Below, piece by piece: positions 33,815 through 42,479 of a DNA stretch of 64,000 nucleotides. The position numbers and the translations under genes were made by a program. Source of the DNA: UBA7672 sp041166025. Its GTDB lineage: Bacteria; Pseudomonadota; Alphaproteobacteria; Caulobacterales; Hyphomonadaceae. The number at the start of each line of letters is the position of its first letter. Position 1 is the stretch's first letter. Under the pieces are notes generated by a model. That model worked only from the letters and a program-made list of their open reading frames with translations, did not search any database and was not told the origin of the DNA. Location of the stretch: positions 1 to 64,000 of the forward strand of contig JBEAMJ010000047.1 of the NCBI GenBank assembly GCA_041166025.1, written 5' to 3'.

Positions 33815-35548
33815 CTAGAGTTCGCCGCGCTTCAGCGCGCTGACAGCGTGATCGGCTGCGCGCGCTGTCAGCGCCATGTAGGTCAGCGAGGGGTTCACAC
33901 ACGCCGCGGACGTCATCGCCGCACCGTCCGTCACATAGACGTTGGTGCAGGCATGAACCTGATTCCAGGCGTTAAGCACCGAGGTCTTCGGATCGCGCCC
34001 CATCCGCGCCGTGCCCATCTCGTGAATGCCAAGACCCACGCCATAGGACCGATCAAACCCGCGTACATTCTTGAAGCCCGCCGCCGCAAGCATCTCCTCG
34101 GCAGCCGCCTGCATATCCTTGCGCATGTTGAGTTCGTTCTGCCGGATCGTGACGTCGAAGCTCAGTGTCGGCAGCCCGTCGACATCCTTCAGGTCGTTGT
34201 TCATCGTCACCCGGTTGTCGCGGTAGGGCAGCATCTCGCCGAAGCCGCCGATGCCGATGGTCCACGGCCCGGGTTCGGAAATCTCGTCCTTCAGTTCCTT
34301 GCCGAAGCCCATCTCGGCCACAAGTCGCTGCCAGCCCGAACGGCTCGCGCCGCCCTGATAGCCATAGCCGCGCGTGAAGTCGTTTCGCTTCGACCGGCTG
34401 TCGGCGATGTTGCGGAAACGCGGAATGTAGATGCCGTTCGGCCGCCGCCCGGAATAGTACCGATCTTCATAGCCCTCGACATCCGCCTGCGCGCCGACAC
34501 CGAGATGGTGGTCCATCACATTGCGGCCGAGTTCGTCCGAGTCATTTCCGAAGCCATTGGGGAAGCGGTCGCTCTTCGAATGCATCATGAGCCAGGTGGA
34601 ATTGAGCGTCGAGGCGCACAGGAAGATCACCTTGGCGAAGTATTCGGTCGTCGTGCGATCAGCCGCATTCTGCACGCGGACGCCGGTCGCCTTGTTTAGC
34701 TTCGGGTCGAAGATGATCTCGGTGACAATCGAATCCGGCTGAAGCGTCATGTTGCCGGTGTGGTCCGCTGCGATCAGCGTCGCACCGTTGGACGAGAAGT
34801 AGGCGCCGAAGGCGCAGCCGCGCATGCAGAGATTGCGGCTCTGGCACGTGCCGCGGCCGAGTTTCAGCTGTTCCTCGGTGGGCTTGGTGAGGTGCGCCGT
34901 GCGTCCGATGGTGATGCGGCGTTCGGGAAATTGGCTCTCGACCTTCGCCTTCAGCGACTTCTCGACGACGTTGAAATCCATCGGCGGCTGGAACACGCCG
35001 TCGGGCAGGTGCGGCAGGCCTTCCATCGAGCCGCTGACGCCCATCCAGCGCTCGACATGATCATACCACGACGCAAGGTCGGCATAACGGATCGGCCAGT
35101 CGACCCCGACGCCCTCCTTGGCATTGGCCTCGAAATCGAGGTCGCTCCAGCGATAGCTCTGCCGGCCCCAGGTGATCGACCGGCCGCCGACATGATAGCC
35201 GCGGATCCAGTCGAACCGGCTTACCTCGGTGTAGGGATGCTCGTCATCCTTCACAAACCAATGGTTCCACTGGTCGTTGACCGTGTAGCCGGTGCGCTGC
35301 TGCACCTTGTAGTGCTTTTCGACCTCGTCCAGCGGTGTGCGGCCGCCGGCATGGCGGAAGTCCCAGGGGTCCATGCCGAATGTCTTATAGTCCTCAACAT
35401 GCTTTACCTGCCGGCCGCGCTCCAGCACCAGCGTCTTGAGGCCCTTCTCGCACAACTCCTTCGCCGCCCAGCCGCCGGTCAGCCCGCTGCCGACAACGAT
35501 GGCATCGAACGTCCGCTGTTCCCGCGTGCCTTGCTGGAGCGGCGTCAT
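33815..35548 (-). CDS. GMC-family FAD dehydrogenase catalytic subunit with CX5CX3C cluster (copy 1)
   Basis: 577 residues, ATG at 35548 with GGGAGGT upstream. FAD site FDAIVVGSGLTGGWAAKEL (14-32), GGRSITWGRQ (121-130). Residues 235-245 read CQSRNLCMRGC, a CX5CX3C motif seen in Fe-S (3Fe-4S) flavin dehydrogenases such as bacterial FAD-glucose dehydrogenase. The C-terminus has LGIHEMGTARMG and CVNPSLTYMA, supplying the catalytic His and Asn pair of GMC enzymes. No signal peptide of its own, so it is likely exported with the small subunit. In this sugar locus it could oxidise a glycoside at C-3. Confidence 0.9.
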   Translation of the reverse strand: MTPLQQGTREQRTFDAIVVGSGLTGGWAAKELCEKGLKTLVLERGRQVKHVEDYKTFGMDPWDFRHAGGRTPLDEVEKHYKVQQRTGYTVNDQWNHWFVKDDEHPYTEVSRFDWIRGYHVGGRSITWGRQSYRWSDLDFEANAKEGVGVDWPIRYADLASWYDHVERWMGVSGSMEGLPHLPDGVFQPPMDFNVVEKSLKAKVESQFPERRITIGRTAHLTKPTEEQLKLGRGTCQSRNLCMRGCAFGAYFSSNGATLIAADHTGNMTLQPDSIVTEIIFDPKLNKATGVRVQNAADRTTTEYFAKVIFLCASTLNSTWLMMHSKSDRFPNGFGNDSDELGRNVMDHHLGVGAQADVEGYEDRYYSGRRPNGIYIPRFRNIADSRSKRNDFTRGYGYQGGASRSGWQRLVAEMGFGKELKDEISEPGPWTIGIGGFGEMLPYRDNRVTMNNDLKDVDGLPTLSFDVTIRQNELNMRKDMQAAAEEMLAAAGFKNVRGFDRSYGVGLGIHEMGTARMGRDPKTSVLNAWNQVHACTNVYVTDGAAMTSAACVNPSLTYMALTARAADHAVSALKRGEL

Positions 35549-35684
35549 TGTGACCTCCCGAATCCGCGCGCTTGATTTCTGTGATCGTCAGTCTGCGCAG
35601 TCACACCCTGTCGCGAATTGGCAGGCGCGGCAAGCGGCGGCCCGCCGGTTCGCAAGCGCGAAACGGATTCCCCTGCGTCGGCCG

Positions 35685-36320
35685 CTAGTTCGGTGCTGCG
35701 AGCAGTCTCTGCGCCAGGAGGACGCTTTCAAAGCCATCGGGCGACACCGATCGCAGCCGCACGATGGCCGGCAAGCCAGCCTGAAGCGCCCAGCCCTCAT
35801 GCCAGCCCGCAACAGCCTGGTCCGCCTGCCGGCCCCAGAACACGAAGGAGGGAGACGCGATGCACGACGCCAGCTTCCGCTGCTGTGGCGGCGCAGTGTC
35901 GTCGGGATCGGGTTGGTCCGCCGGACGCAGGCGCGATGCGCGCAAGATGAGATCGAGCTTGCCTGCGCAGGTGGAAGCGTCGACCAGCGCCAGGTCGATC
36001 GCATAGACGCCCGGCGATGCCCCCAGCCCCGGCGCGGCATGGAGAAACGAGACCCGCTTCGCATCGCCGAAGAATGGCGCCTGATGCGGTTCATCGAGGC
36101 TGCGCGGCTTCGCCGGCATTGCCTGGGCCAGCCATTCGCTGACCTGACTAAGGACAAGCTGTTCCTCGCCGGGCATCTCGCTTGTCTCCTGCCGCTCCCA
36201 GACGCGTGCGCCCAGCTGCAACGAACCCATCATCAGGACGCCAATCATCGCCGTCAGCGTAAGGCCGAGAAGCGTCTCGAGCAGCGAGAATCCCGCGTCG
36301 TGTTGCCCGGTGCGCCTCAT
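35685..36320 (-). CDS. gspJ: type II secretion minor pseudopilin GspJ
   Basis: 211 residues, ATG at 36320, overlapping the gspI stop by 4 bases. The prepilin signal GFSLLETLLGLTLTAMIG has Gly-Phe cleavage and the Glu at +5. The remaining periplasmic part lacks the strong family motifs, but length and place after gspI support GspJ. GspJ caps the pseudopilus with GspI and GspK. Last gene of the leftward operon. Confidence 0.85.
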   Translation of the reverse strand: MRRTGQHDAGFSLLETLLGLTLTAMIGVLMMGSLQLGARVWERQETSEMPGEEQLVLSQVSEWLAQAMPAKPRSLDEPHQAPFFGDAKRVSFLHAAPGLGASPGVYAIDLALVDASTCAGKLDLILRASRLRPADQPDPDDTAPPQQRKLASCIASPSFVFWGRQADQAVAGWHEGWALQAGLPAIVRLRSVSPDGFESVLLAQRLLAAPN

Positions 36321-36721
36321 TGCGGCGTCTCCGCTGTGATCTCGCCGCGCCAGCGCGCAGTCGAGGCGGAATAGGCGCCGCCGGCAGGGTCGGACACGGT
36401 CGCAGTGATCCAAACGATCGCACGGTCGCTGCCGAGAGCTCCGTCGCCTGTGGCCGGCTGGCTTGCAGAGACCGTCCAGCTCAGACCATCCCCAGTTCGG
36501 CCTTGCTGGCTCTGACCGGGGCGCAGGCCGAGCGTCTGGAAAGCGGCGAGCCGATCGCGGAGCAGCGCAGTTGCGCGATCCGACCATTGCGCCTTCGCCT
36601 CGGCCTCGGCGCTGCGCGAATAGACCTGCAGGCAGGCCGTCACCACGAGCGTCAGGATCACGAACGCAACAAGCACTTCGAGCAGGGTGAACCCTGCCTC
36701 GCCGTCAGGTCTCGGCTTCAT
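36317..36721 (-). CDS. gspI: type II secretion minor pseudopilin GspI
   Basis: 134 residues. Prepilin signal GFTLLEVLVAFVILTLVVTA with Glu at +5. The size is that of GspI, the scaffold of the pseudopilus tip. The gspH stop overlaps its start by 17 bases and gspJ overlaps its stop. No odd features. Confidence 0.88.
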   Translation of the reverse strand: MKPRPDGEAGFTLLEVLVAFVILTLVVTACLQVYSRSAEAEAKAQWSDRATALLRDRLAAFQTLGLRPGQSQQGRTGDGLSWTVSASQPATGDGALGSDRAIVWITATVSDPAGGAYSASTARWRGEITAETPQ

Positions 36722-37178
36722 CGCCGCCCCCTGTCGTCACAGTGCCCGTCAGCCAGTCAACACTGATGGTTGAGGAGCGGTCCTCCAATGTGAGGGTGAT
36801 CGAGCCGCCCGTCGAACTCCCATCCGGCGAGAAGGCGATGACCGGACGGCGTGAGGACGCCATCCGCTCGCCGGCGGAGACGACGCTTAGCTGGATCGTC
36901 TCGGGCAGCTGGACCGGCGGGTCGGCTTGCAGCCGGTAGAGCCGCGTATCGACATCGATGACCAGCGCGACGTCCTTGCCGGAGCGCAGCGCCCGCGCGT
37001 GAGCCTCGCGCAGGTCGAGCGCCAGTTCCTCCACGGCCGCATCAAACCGGAATCCTGCACTCGATCGTCCAAAGGCGACGCCGACCAGCGCCACGGCCAG
37101 GGCGAGGATGGCCAGCGCGATCAGGATTTCGAGGAGCGAGAACCCTGTGTCTCCCTGTCGTGAGGTGCGCCGCTTCAT
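36705..37178 (-). CDS. gspH: type II secretion minor pseudopilin GspH
   Basis: 157 residues. Prepilin signal GFSLLEILIALAILALAVAL. It continues with the GspH/FimT pattern (DLREAHARALRSGKDVALVIDV, then ISVDWLTGTV). It follows gspF by 7 bases. It does not show the GspG-type conserved core (YP-T-x-x-G-L), so it is not the major pseudopilin, which is missing here. Confidence 0.87.
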   Translation of the reverse strand: MKRRTSRQGDTGFSLLEILIALAILALAVALVGVAFGRSSAGFRFDAAVEELALDLREAHARALRSGKDVALVIDVDTRLYRLQADPPVQLPETIQLSVVSAGERMASSRRPVIAFSPDGSSTGGSITLTLEDRSSTISVDWLTGTVTTGGGDEAET

Positions 37179-37185
37179 CGCCGCC

Positions 37186-38379
37186 TCAGATCGCCAGGTC
37201 GTTGACGCTGAGGATAGCGCTAAGCAGCGACAGAACGATGCCGCCCACCAATAGGCCGAGAATGATGGTCAGTGCCGGCGTCGCGACCACAAGCAGCTGC
37301 TTCACGTCGCGCTGCGCCGCTTCCTCCATGACGCGCGCGCCATGGCGGAGCATCTTGGCAAGACTGCCGGAACGCTCGCCCACGGCCGCGAGCTGCCCGG
37401 CCAGCGCCGGAAACACTTTCGAACGCGCCAGCATGTCGCCGAGCCTTTCGCCGAGCCGGACGCGATTGGTGATCGCCTCGATCTCGCGCGAAACCAGCGG
37501 GTTGCCCGTCGCCTTGCGTGTGATCTCAAGCGCGTTGACCACGCTGACGCCATTGTCGAGCAGGGCCGACAGCGAATGCAGGAAGCGTGACGTCTCCGTG
37601 GTGGTGACGATTGACCCGACAAGCGGCGTCCGGATTGCAAGGCGCGCCAAGCCAGCTCGGCCGGCCGGAGTCCGGAAGCCCGACATCGCAAGAAGGATCA
37701 GCAGCAGCAGGCCGAGGACGCCGATCCACCAATAGCTGCGCAGGGTCTCCGAAGCGCCAATCAGAATCCTTGCCGACAGTGGCGTCCGCTCCCCGGCGCC
37801 GGCGAACACAGGCGTCAGGGCCGGGGCCACAACCGTCAGCACGAGAACGAGCGAGGCGAGCGCCGTTACACCAAGCACGGCCGGATAAATCAGCGCCGAG
37901 CGCAGGGCATCGCGCGTGCGCAGTTGCATCTCGAAGCCGTCGGCCAGGCGATGAAAAACCGGCGCCAGCGCGCCGCCCGCCTCGCCCGCGGCAACGAGGC
38001 CGATCATCACCTCCGGCACTTTTTCCGGATAGGCCGACAGGGCGGACGACAGCGTCGCCCCGCCGAGCACAGCCTTCCGCAGGCCGGACGCCAGTGCCGC
38101 CGCCTTGGCGTTCCTGTCCCGCGCCAGCAATTGCAGTGCGTCGTCGATCGGCAGGTCCGCCTCGATCATCGTCGCCATCTGGCGAGAGAAGGCCGCAAGC
38201 GTCTTGAGCGAGATGGATCCGCGGGTCCGTTTGCGGCGGCTCGCCCCATCATTCAGCTCGAACGCCACGAGGCCGCGCGCCGACAGCTGGCGCACCGCAT
38301 CGGCGCGATCGGCCGCTGCGACGTGATCGGCGACAAGCGCGCCGTCCTTTGCGTACGCCTTGAAACTGTAGTCAGGCAT
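37186..38379 (-). CDS. gspF: type II secretion inner membrane platform protein GspF
   Basis: 397 residues. Two T2SSF domains, with FSRQMATMIEADLPIDDALQLL (about 64-85) and LLDNGVSVVNALEITRK (about 276) as the domain hallmarks, and three transmembrane regions (about 167-190, 215-235, 370-390). The N-terminal AYAKDGALVADHVAA is standard. GspF anchors the ATPase and assembles pseudopilin. Start overlaps the gspE stop by a base (TGATG). Confidence 0.95.
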   Translation of the reverse strand: MPDYSFKAYAKDGALVADHVAAADRADAVRQLSARGLVAFELNDGASRRKRTRGSISLKTLAAFSRQMATMIEADLPIDDALQLLARDRNAKAAALASGLRKAVLGGATLSSALSAYPEKVPEVMIGLVAAGEAGGALAPVFHRLADGFEMQLRTRDALRSALIYPAVLGVTALASLVLVLTVVAPALTPVFAGAGERTPLSARILIGASETLRSYWWIGVLGLLLLILLAMSGFRTPAGRAGLARLAIRTPLVGSIVTTTETSRFLHSLSALLDNGVSVVNALEITRKATGNPLVSREIEAITNRVRLGERLGDMLARSKVFPALAGQLAAVGERSGSLAKMLRHGARVMEEAAQRDVKQLLVVATPALTIILGLLVGGIVLSLLSAILSVNDLAI

Positions 38380-40073
38380 CAGTCCAGCCCTGCCACCCGT
38401 ATGACATCGTCGAGCGAGGTCAGCCCGGCCGCCGCCCTGCGCATGCCATCGGCCAGCAGCGGCGTCATGCCCTCGTCGATCGCCTGCTTGCGGATATCAC
38501 GTTCAGGCGCGCGGCGCAGGATGAGTTCACGCACTGAGTCCGAAATCATCATGATCTCGGCGATGCTCGCTCGTCCACGATAGCCCGTGCCGCGGCAGGC
38601 ACTGCATCCCTTGGCCCGGCGATACCGGGCCTCCCCTGCGGTCGTGACGCTAGGGAGTTTCGCCAGCAGTGCGGCGGATGGCTGGTAGGGCTCGGCGCAG
38701 GATGGGCACAGATTGCGCACCAACCGCTGGGCGGAGATCGAGCTCAGGGTCGATGCGATCAGGTATTCCGGCACGCCCATCTCCATCAGGCGCGTGACGG
38801 TGGCCGGCGCGTTGTTGGTGTGCAGCGTCGACAGCACCTGGTGGCCGGTCAGCGCCGCCTCGATCGCGATCGTCGCGGTTTCCCGGTCGCGGATTTCGCC
38901 GATCATCAGCACATCGGGATCCTGGCGCAGAATCGACCGCAGCGCCTTGGCGAAGGTGAGATCGATGTTCGGGCGAACCTGGATCTGCGAGACGCCATCG
39001 ATCTGGTATTCGATCGGATCTTCGACCGAGACGAATTTGAGTTCGGAGGTGAGGATGTCGCGCAGGGCTGAATAGAGCGTCGTCGTCTTGCCCGAGCCGG
39101 TGGGCCCTGTAACCAGCGTGACGCCATTCGGCCGGCGGATCGACCGGCGGATCTTCTCGACCGTGTCTGGCGACAGGCCGAGCGAGTCCAGCGAGAGGAC
39201 GGCCGAGGATTTATCGAGCAGGCGGAGGACAGCTCCCTCGCCGTGCAGGGTCGGGGAGGTGGCGATGCGGAGATCGATCTCGCGGCCCTGGATCGTGATG
39301 CGTGTGCGGCCATCCTGCGGCAGGCGGCGCTCGGCGATGTCGAGTTTCGCTAGGATCTTGATCCTCGATGTCGTGGCTTCCGTTAGGTTCGGGTCGGGCG
39401 GAGGAATGTCGCGGAGGTGTCCGTCCACCCGCACGCGAGCGCGCATGCCGCGCGGACCCGGCTCCAGGTGAATGTCCGATGCGCCAGCCGCCACCGCACT
39501 CTCAAACATCTGATCTACCCACCGGATCACCGGCGCCCCGCCTGCAAGATCGCGCAGGCGCTGGAGGTCGGAGTCTGAGCCAGCGGCGTCGGCGAGAACG
39601 ATTTCCGGCTGCTGTTGCTTCGTGGCCATACTCGCCGTGAGCAGCCAGGCATCGATTTCACTACCCACCCCGACCGCCGGGCGCACGCGCATTCCCGTTT
39701 TCAATCCAACAGCTGCTACGGCCTCGGCATTGAGGGGATCAGCCATCACAAGCTGCAGGGCCCCGTCCGGCATGCGAAGCGGCGCGATCCGTTGCGACCG
39801 CAAGTAGTCAGGTTGCAGCAAGCTCACAATGGAAGCATCGGCTGGAAAATCAGCACTGGTAACAAGCGGCAAGTCGCATGCGACTGACAGCGCCTCTGCA
39901 AGATGTTGTTCGTTCACGAGGCCGAGCTTGACCAGCAGCTGGTCCATCCGCTCCGGGGAATGCTGCGCCATGGCGGTGGCGCGCGCATGCTTTTCCGGCG
40001 AGAGAAGGCCATTGGCGACCAGCCAGCTGACCGCATCCGCCACCTGCCGCTCTGATCGATCTTTGCTGGTCAC
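38379..40073 (-). CDS. gspE: type II secretion ATPase GspE
   Basis: 564 residues from the GTG at 40073. N-terminal MshEN-like domain (about 10-150), then the ATPase: Walker A GPTGSGKTTTLYSA (323-336), Asp box VLMIGEIRDRETATIAI, and His box VLSTLHTNNA. A four-Cys zinc site is formed by CPSC and CSAC/CRGTGYRGR near the C-terminus. Complete and of normal length. First gene of the leftward operon E-F-H-I-J; divergent from the gspL-like gene with a 163-base shared region. Confidence 0.95.
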   Translation of the reverse strand: MTSKDRSERQVADAVSWLVANGLLSPEKHARATAMAQHSPERMDQLLVKLGLVNEQHLAEALSVACDLPLVTSADFPADASIVSLLQPDYLRSQRIAPLRMPDGALQLVMADPLNAEAVAAVGLKTGMRVRPAVGVGSEIDAWLLTASMATKQQQPEIVLADAAGSDSDLQRLRDLAGGAPVIRWVDQMFESAVAAGASDIHLEPGPRGMRARVRVDGHLRDIPPPDPNLTEATTSRIKILAKLDIAERRLPQDGRTRITIQGREIDLRIATSPTLHGEGAVLRLLDKSSAVLSLDSLGLSPDTVEKIRRSIRRPNGVTLVTGPTGSGKTTTLYSALRDILTSELKFVSVEDPIEYQIDGVSQIQVRPNIDLTFAKALRSILRQDPDVLMIGEIRDRETATIAIEAALTGHQVLSTLHTNNAPATVTRLMEMGVPEYLIASTLSSISAQRLVRNLCPSCAEPYQPSAALLAKLPSVTTAGEARYRRAKGCSACRGTGYRGRASIAEIMMISDSVRELILRRAPERDIRKQAIDEGMTPLLADGMRRAAAGLTSLDDVIRVAGLD

Positions 40074-40236
40074 AGCGGCCCTTACCTCCGGGCCGACGCA
40101 GTCATCGGCGCATGGACCCGGATTCAGCCAGCAAGTTCGAGGCCATTCAAGACCGTTGTAAAACGTGCTGGAACATTTCTTGCGCCTGGGGAGGCGACGG
40201 CGTCCAATGCCGATGGGCAAGGCGGGGAGTTAACCA
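40074..40236. promoter_or_regulatory. divergent promoter region of the two type II secretion operons
   Basis: 163 bases lie between the gspE start (leftward) and the gspL-like start (rightward), so both operon promoters are expected here. A GGGGAG ribosome site precedes the rightward GTG. I see no conserved dyad or known operator. Confidence 0.55.
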
Positions 40237-41373
40237 GTGTCGATTACCGGCGATGGTGATCGCGAAGCGGTTCGCGCGAACGAGGGGGAGGCCGGCTCGG
40301 GCACATCCTTTGGCGCGAAAGTGCGTGATTTTCTCGCCTGGTGGCATCAGGAACTCGTGTCCTTAACGCCAGGGGGCTGGCGGAATTCGCTCAAGACGAG
40401 CGCACCGATGGCGACTGTGCAGGAAATAGACGGTCAACTTGTGCTGAAATCGAAACCCGGCGCGCCGGGCGTGCGGCTAGCGCCGGGCGATAGAATACCG
40501 GGCGGCGTTCCCAAGGCCGGCGTCGTTTACCTCCTTTCCGATGAAGCAGCCCTGCGTCGCGAGCGGCGGCTTCCAAGCGCTTCGCGTGCGCACATCCAGA
40601 ATATCATGAACCTGCAGATGGCGTCGGACACGCCCTTCACGGTGGACGAGGTCTATGCGGACGCGATCATCGTCGGCGAAGACGATGCGGCGCGCGAGAT
40701 CATCGTCTCGCAGGCGCTGGCGCCGCGTACGTCGATCGATGCGCTGATCGACCAGATGAAGGACGGCTACGGGATCAGGCTCGCCGTCATCGATGTCGCC
40801 GACAAGGCAATGGCGATGGGCCGCGCCGGCTACAACCTTCTTCCCGCTTCCCGCCGGCCGGATGTCAAATCCGGTAGCGGGTCAGGGCTTCGCCTTCTTG
40901 GCGTCGTCCTTCTGGCTTCAGCCGTGTTTGCTGGGTTCGCCTGGCGGGACCTGCAGCAGAGGCGGATCGCGGCTGCGGATACGGTAGTCGCCTCGGCCGA
41001 AGCCGCTGCCAATGAGGCCATCGGCATTTCGACCCAGGTCAATCAGGGTATCGAGGCCATCAAGATCCTCGCGGCTGCGAAGGCCGATCCGCTCGATTTC
41101 CTCCGGGTCTACAACATCGTTGCGTCGCTGCTCCCCGAGGGCAGCTGGCTCGAAGAATTCGCCTACGAACGCCCGACCGTGACCGTGACGGGCCTCTCCG
41201 GCAACAGCGCCACGCTGGTGGAAGCCTTCGAAGCGTCCGACGCGGTCGCAAGCGCGCGCTTCGTTTCACCCATCATCACGGATTCGCAGACCGGGGCCGA
41301 ACGCTTCCGGCTCGAGATCACGTTCAAGGGACCCGCGGGGCAAGTGGCTCCGGTGGAAGGGGCGCAGCCATGA
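40237..41373 (+). CDS. gspL: type II secretion GspL/PilN-like inner membrane protein
   Basis: 378 residues, GTG start. A cytoplasmic region (1-215), one transmembrane helix (about 218-236, LRLLGVVLLASAVFAGFAW), and a ferredoxin-like periplasmic part (to 378) with LPEGSWLEEFAYERPTVTV, as in PilN/GspL. A NLLP motif (200-203) precedes the helix, as in PilN. The cytoplasmic part is short compared with actin-like GspL. It would connect the ATPase to the outer components. The symbol is assigned from position and architecture; the similarity is low. Confidence 0.75.
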   Translation: MSITGDGDREAVRANEGEAGSGTSFGAKVRDFLAWWHQELVSLTPGGWRNSLKTSAPMATVQEIDGQLVLKSKPGAPGVRLAPGDRIPGGVPKAGVVYLLSDEAALRRERRLPSASRAHIQNIMNLQMASDTPFTVDEVYADAIIVGEDDAAREIIVSQALAPRTSIDALIDQMKDGYGIRLAVIDVADKAMAMGRAGYNLLPASRRPDVKSGSGSGLRLLGVVLLASAVFAGFAWRDLQQRRIAAADTVVASAEAAANEAIGISTQVNQGIEAIKILAAAKADPLDFLRVYNIVASLLPEGSWLEEFAYERPTVTVTGLSGNSATLVEAFEASDAVASARFVSPIITDSQTGAERFRLEITFKGPAGQVAPVEGAQP

Positions 41374-41948
41374 AAGTGCACGCGCTTCCAAGATCCTCAC
41401 GCCGCGCCCTTGCGATCGGGCTGCTGGTCGCTGTTCTTGCTGCGGTCGCCGCCCTGGTCTGGTGGCTCCTTTTGACATTCGTGTTCGATCTCGACCGCCG
41501 CGCTGCTTCCATCGAGACACGCGTCAACGAGCTGGGCTCGATGGCCGGATCGATGACGCAGCTGCGTGCAGTAATGGCGCGGCTGGAGCGCGATGCGCGC
41601 TATTCCGTCGACATGTACGCGCCGACGAGCGATGCGCAGTCGGCTGCCTCGGTCCAGTCGGCAGCCCAGCGGGTGTTCGCCCGAGCCGGCGCACAGGTCC
41701 GCTCGGTGCAAACGCTTGATGTGGTCGAGGAAGGCGCCGTCCGCCGCGTCGGCGTTCGCCTCGCGGTCATCGGGACGAGCAACCAGATCAACCGCGCGCT
41801 GGAAGCGATCGGGTCGGCCCGCCCTGTCCTGATCATCGCCGGCGGCAACATCCAGACCATGGGCGACAGCCGGCGTCCGGTCGAAAACCCCGAAGCGCCG
41901 CTGCTGCAAGCCACGTTCGACATCTTTGCTTTCGCGAGGAATGGCTAG
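41370..41948 (+). CDS. gspM: type II secretion GspM-like protein
   Basis: 192 residues, start overlapping the gspL-like stop as ATGA. A single membrane helix (about 14-36, ALAIGLLVAVLAAVAALVWW) and a periplasmic ferredoxin-like domain (IGTSNQINRALEAIGSARPV region) match GspM/PilO type. GspM pairs with GspL at the inner membrane. No large truncation apparent. Confidence 0.8.
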   Translation: MKVHALPRSSRRALAIGLLVAVLAAVAALVWWLLLTFVFDLDRRAASIETRVNELGSMAGSMTQLRAVMARLERDARYSVDMYAPTSDAQSAASVQSAAQRVFARAGAQVRSVQTLDVVEEGAVRRVGVRLAVIGTSNQINRALEAIGSARPVLIIAGGNIQTMGDSRRPVENPEAPLLQATFDIFAFARNG

Positions 41949-41949
41949 C

Positions 41950-42462
41950 ATGGCGCGTCAACCTCTCCCGAAAACGGTCCTTGCTGTGGTCCTGTTCGGA
42001 TCGAGCGCCGCGCTCATCGCCGCCGGGCTGTCGTTCCTGACGACCAACGCCGCCGCGCCGCGTGCCGGCGCCGTCGCATCGCCGGTCGCGCTGCCAGCCG
42101 TGCCATCACCCGAAGCTGTCCCGCCGATCGGAACGGACGCGTTCACACGCCCCATGTTCCATCGCGATCGAGCGCCAGGCCCGGACAAGGCCCCCGCCAT
42201 CGCGCCCGATGCATCGGGGACGACTCCTGCCGACAGCGCCGCCTATGACGCGACTGACGCTTCGGAGATGTCGATCAGAGGCATCATCGTTTCCGACCGC
42301 GGTCCGCGGGCCGCTCTGCAATCGTCGAGGACCGGCACGCTCACCTGGGTGCGCGTCGGCGATACTTTCGACGGCTGGAAGGTCGAGACCATTTCCGCAA
42401 CGACCGTTCGCATCCGCAAGGACGATGAGGTCATCGAACTCAAGATTCGAGAAGACAAGTGA
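41950..42462 (+). CDS. gspC: type II secretion GspC-like minimal protein
   Basis: 170 residues from the ATG at 41950, one base after the gspM stop, with GAGGA upstream (an in-frame ATG at 41941 is too close to that site). One transmembrane helix (about 8-30), a Pro/Ala-rich linker, and a C-terminal homology region about 95-165 (ALQSSRTGTLTWVRVGDTFD then WKVETISATTVRIRKDDE). This matches the HR part of GspC. No PDZ domain or coiled coil follows, so it is a minimal GspC. Followed immediately by gspD. Confidence 0.72.
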   Translation: MARQPLPKTVLAVVLFGSSAALIAAGLSFLTTNAAAPRAGAVASPVALPAVPSPEAVPPIGTDAFTRPMFHRDRAPGPDKAPAIAPDASGTTPADSAAYDATDASEMSIRGIIVSDRGPRAALQSSRTGTLTWVRVGDTFDGWKVETISATTVRIRKDDEVIELKIREDK

Positions 42463-42479
42463 TCAAAGTGGAGTCCGTC

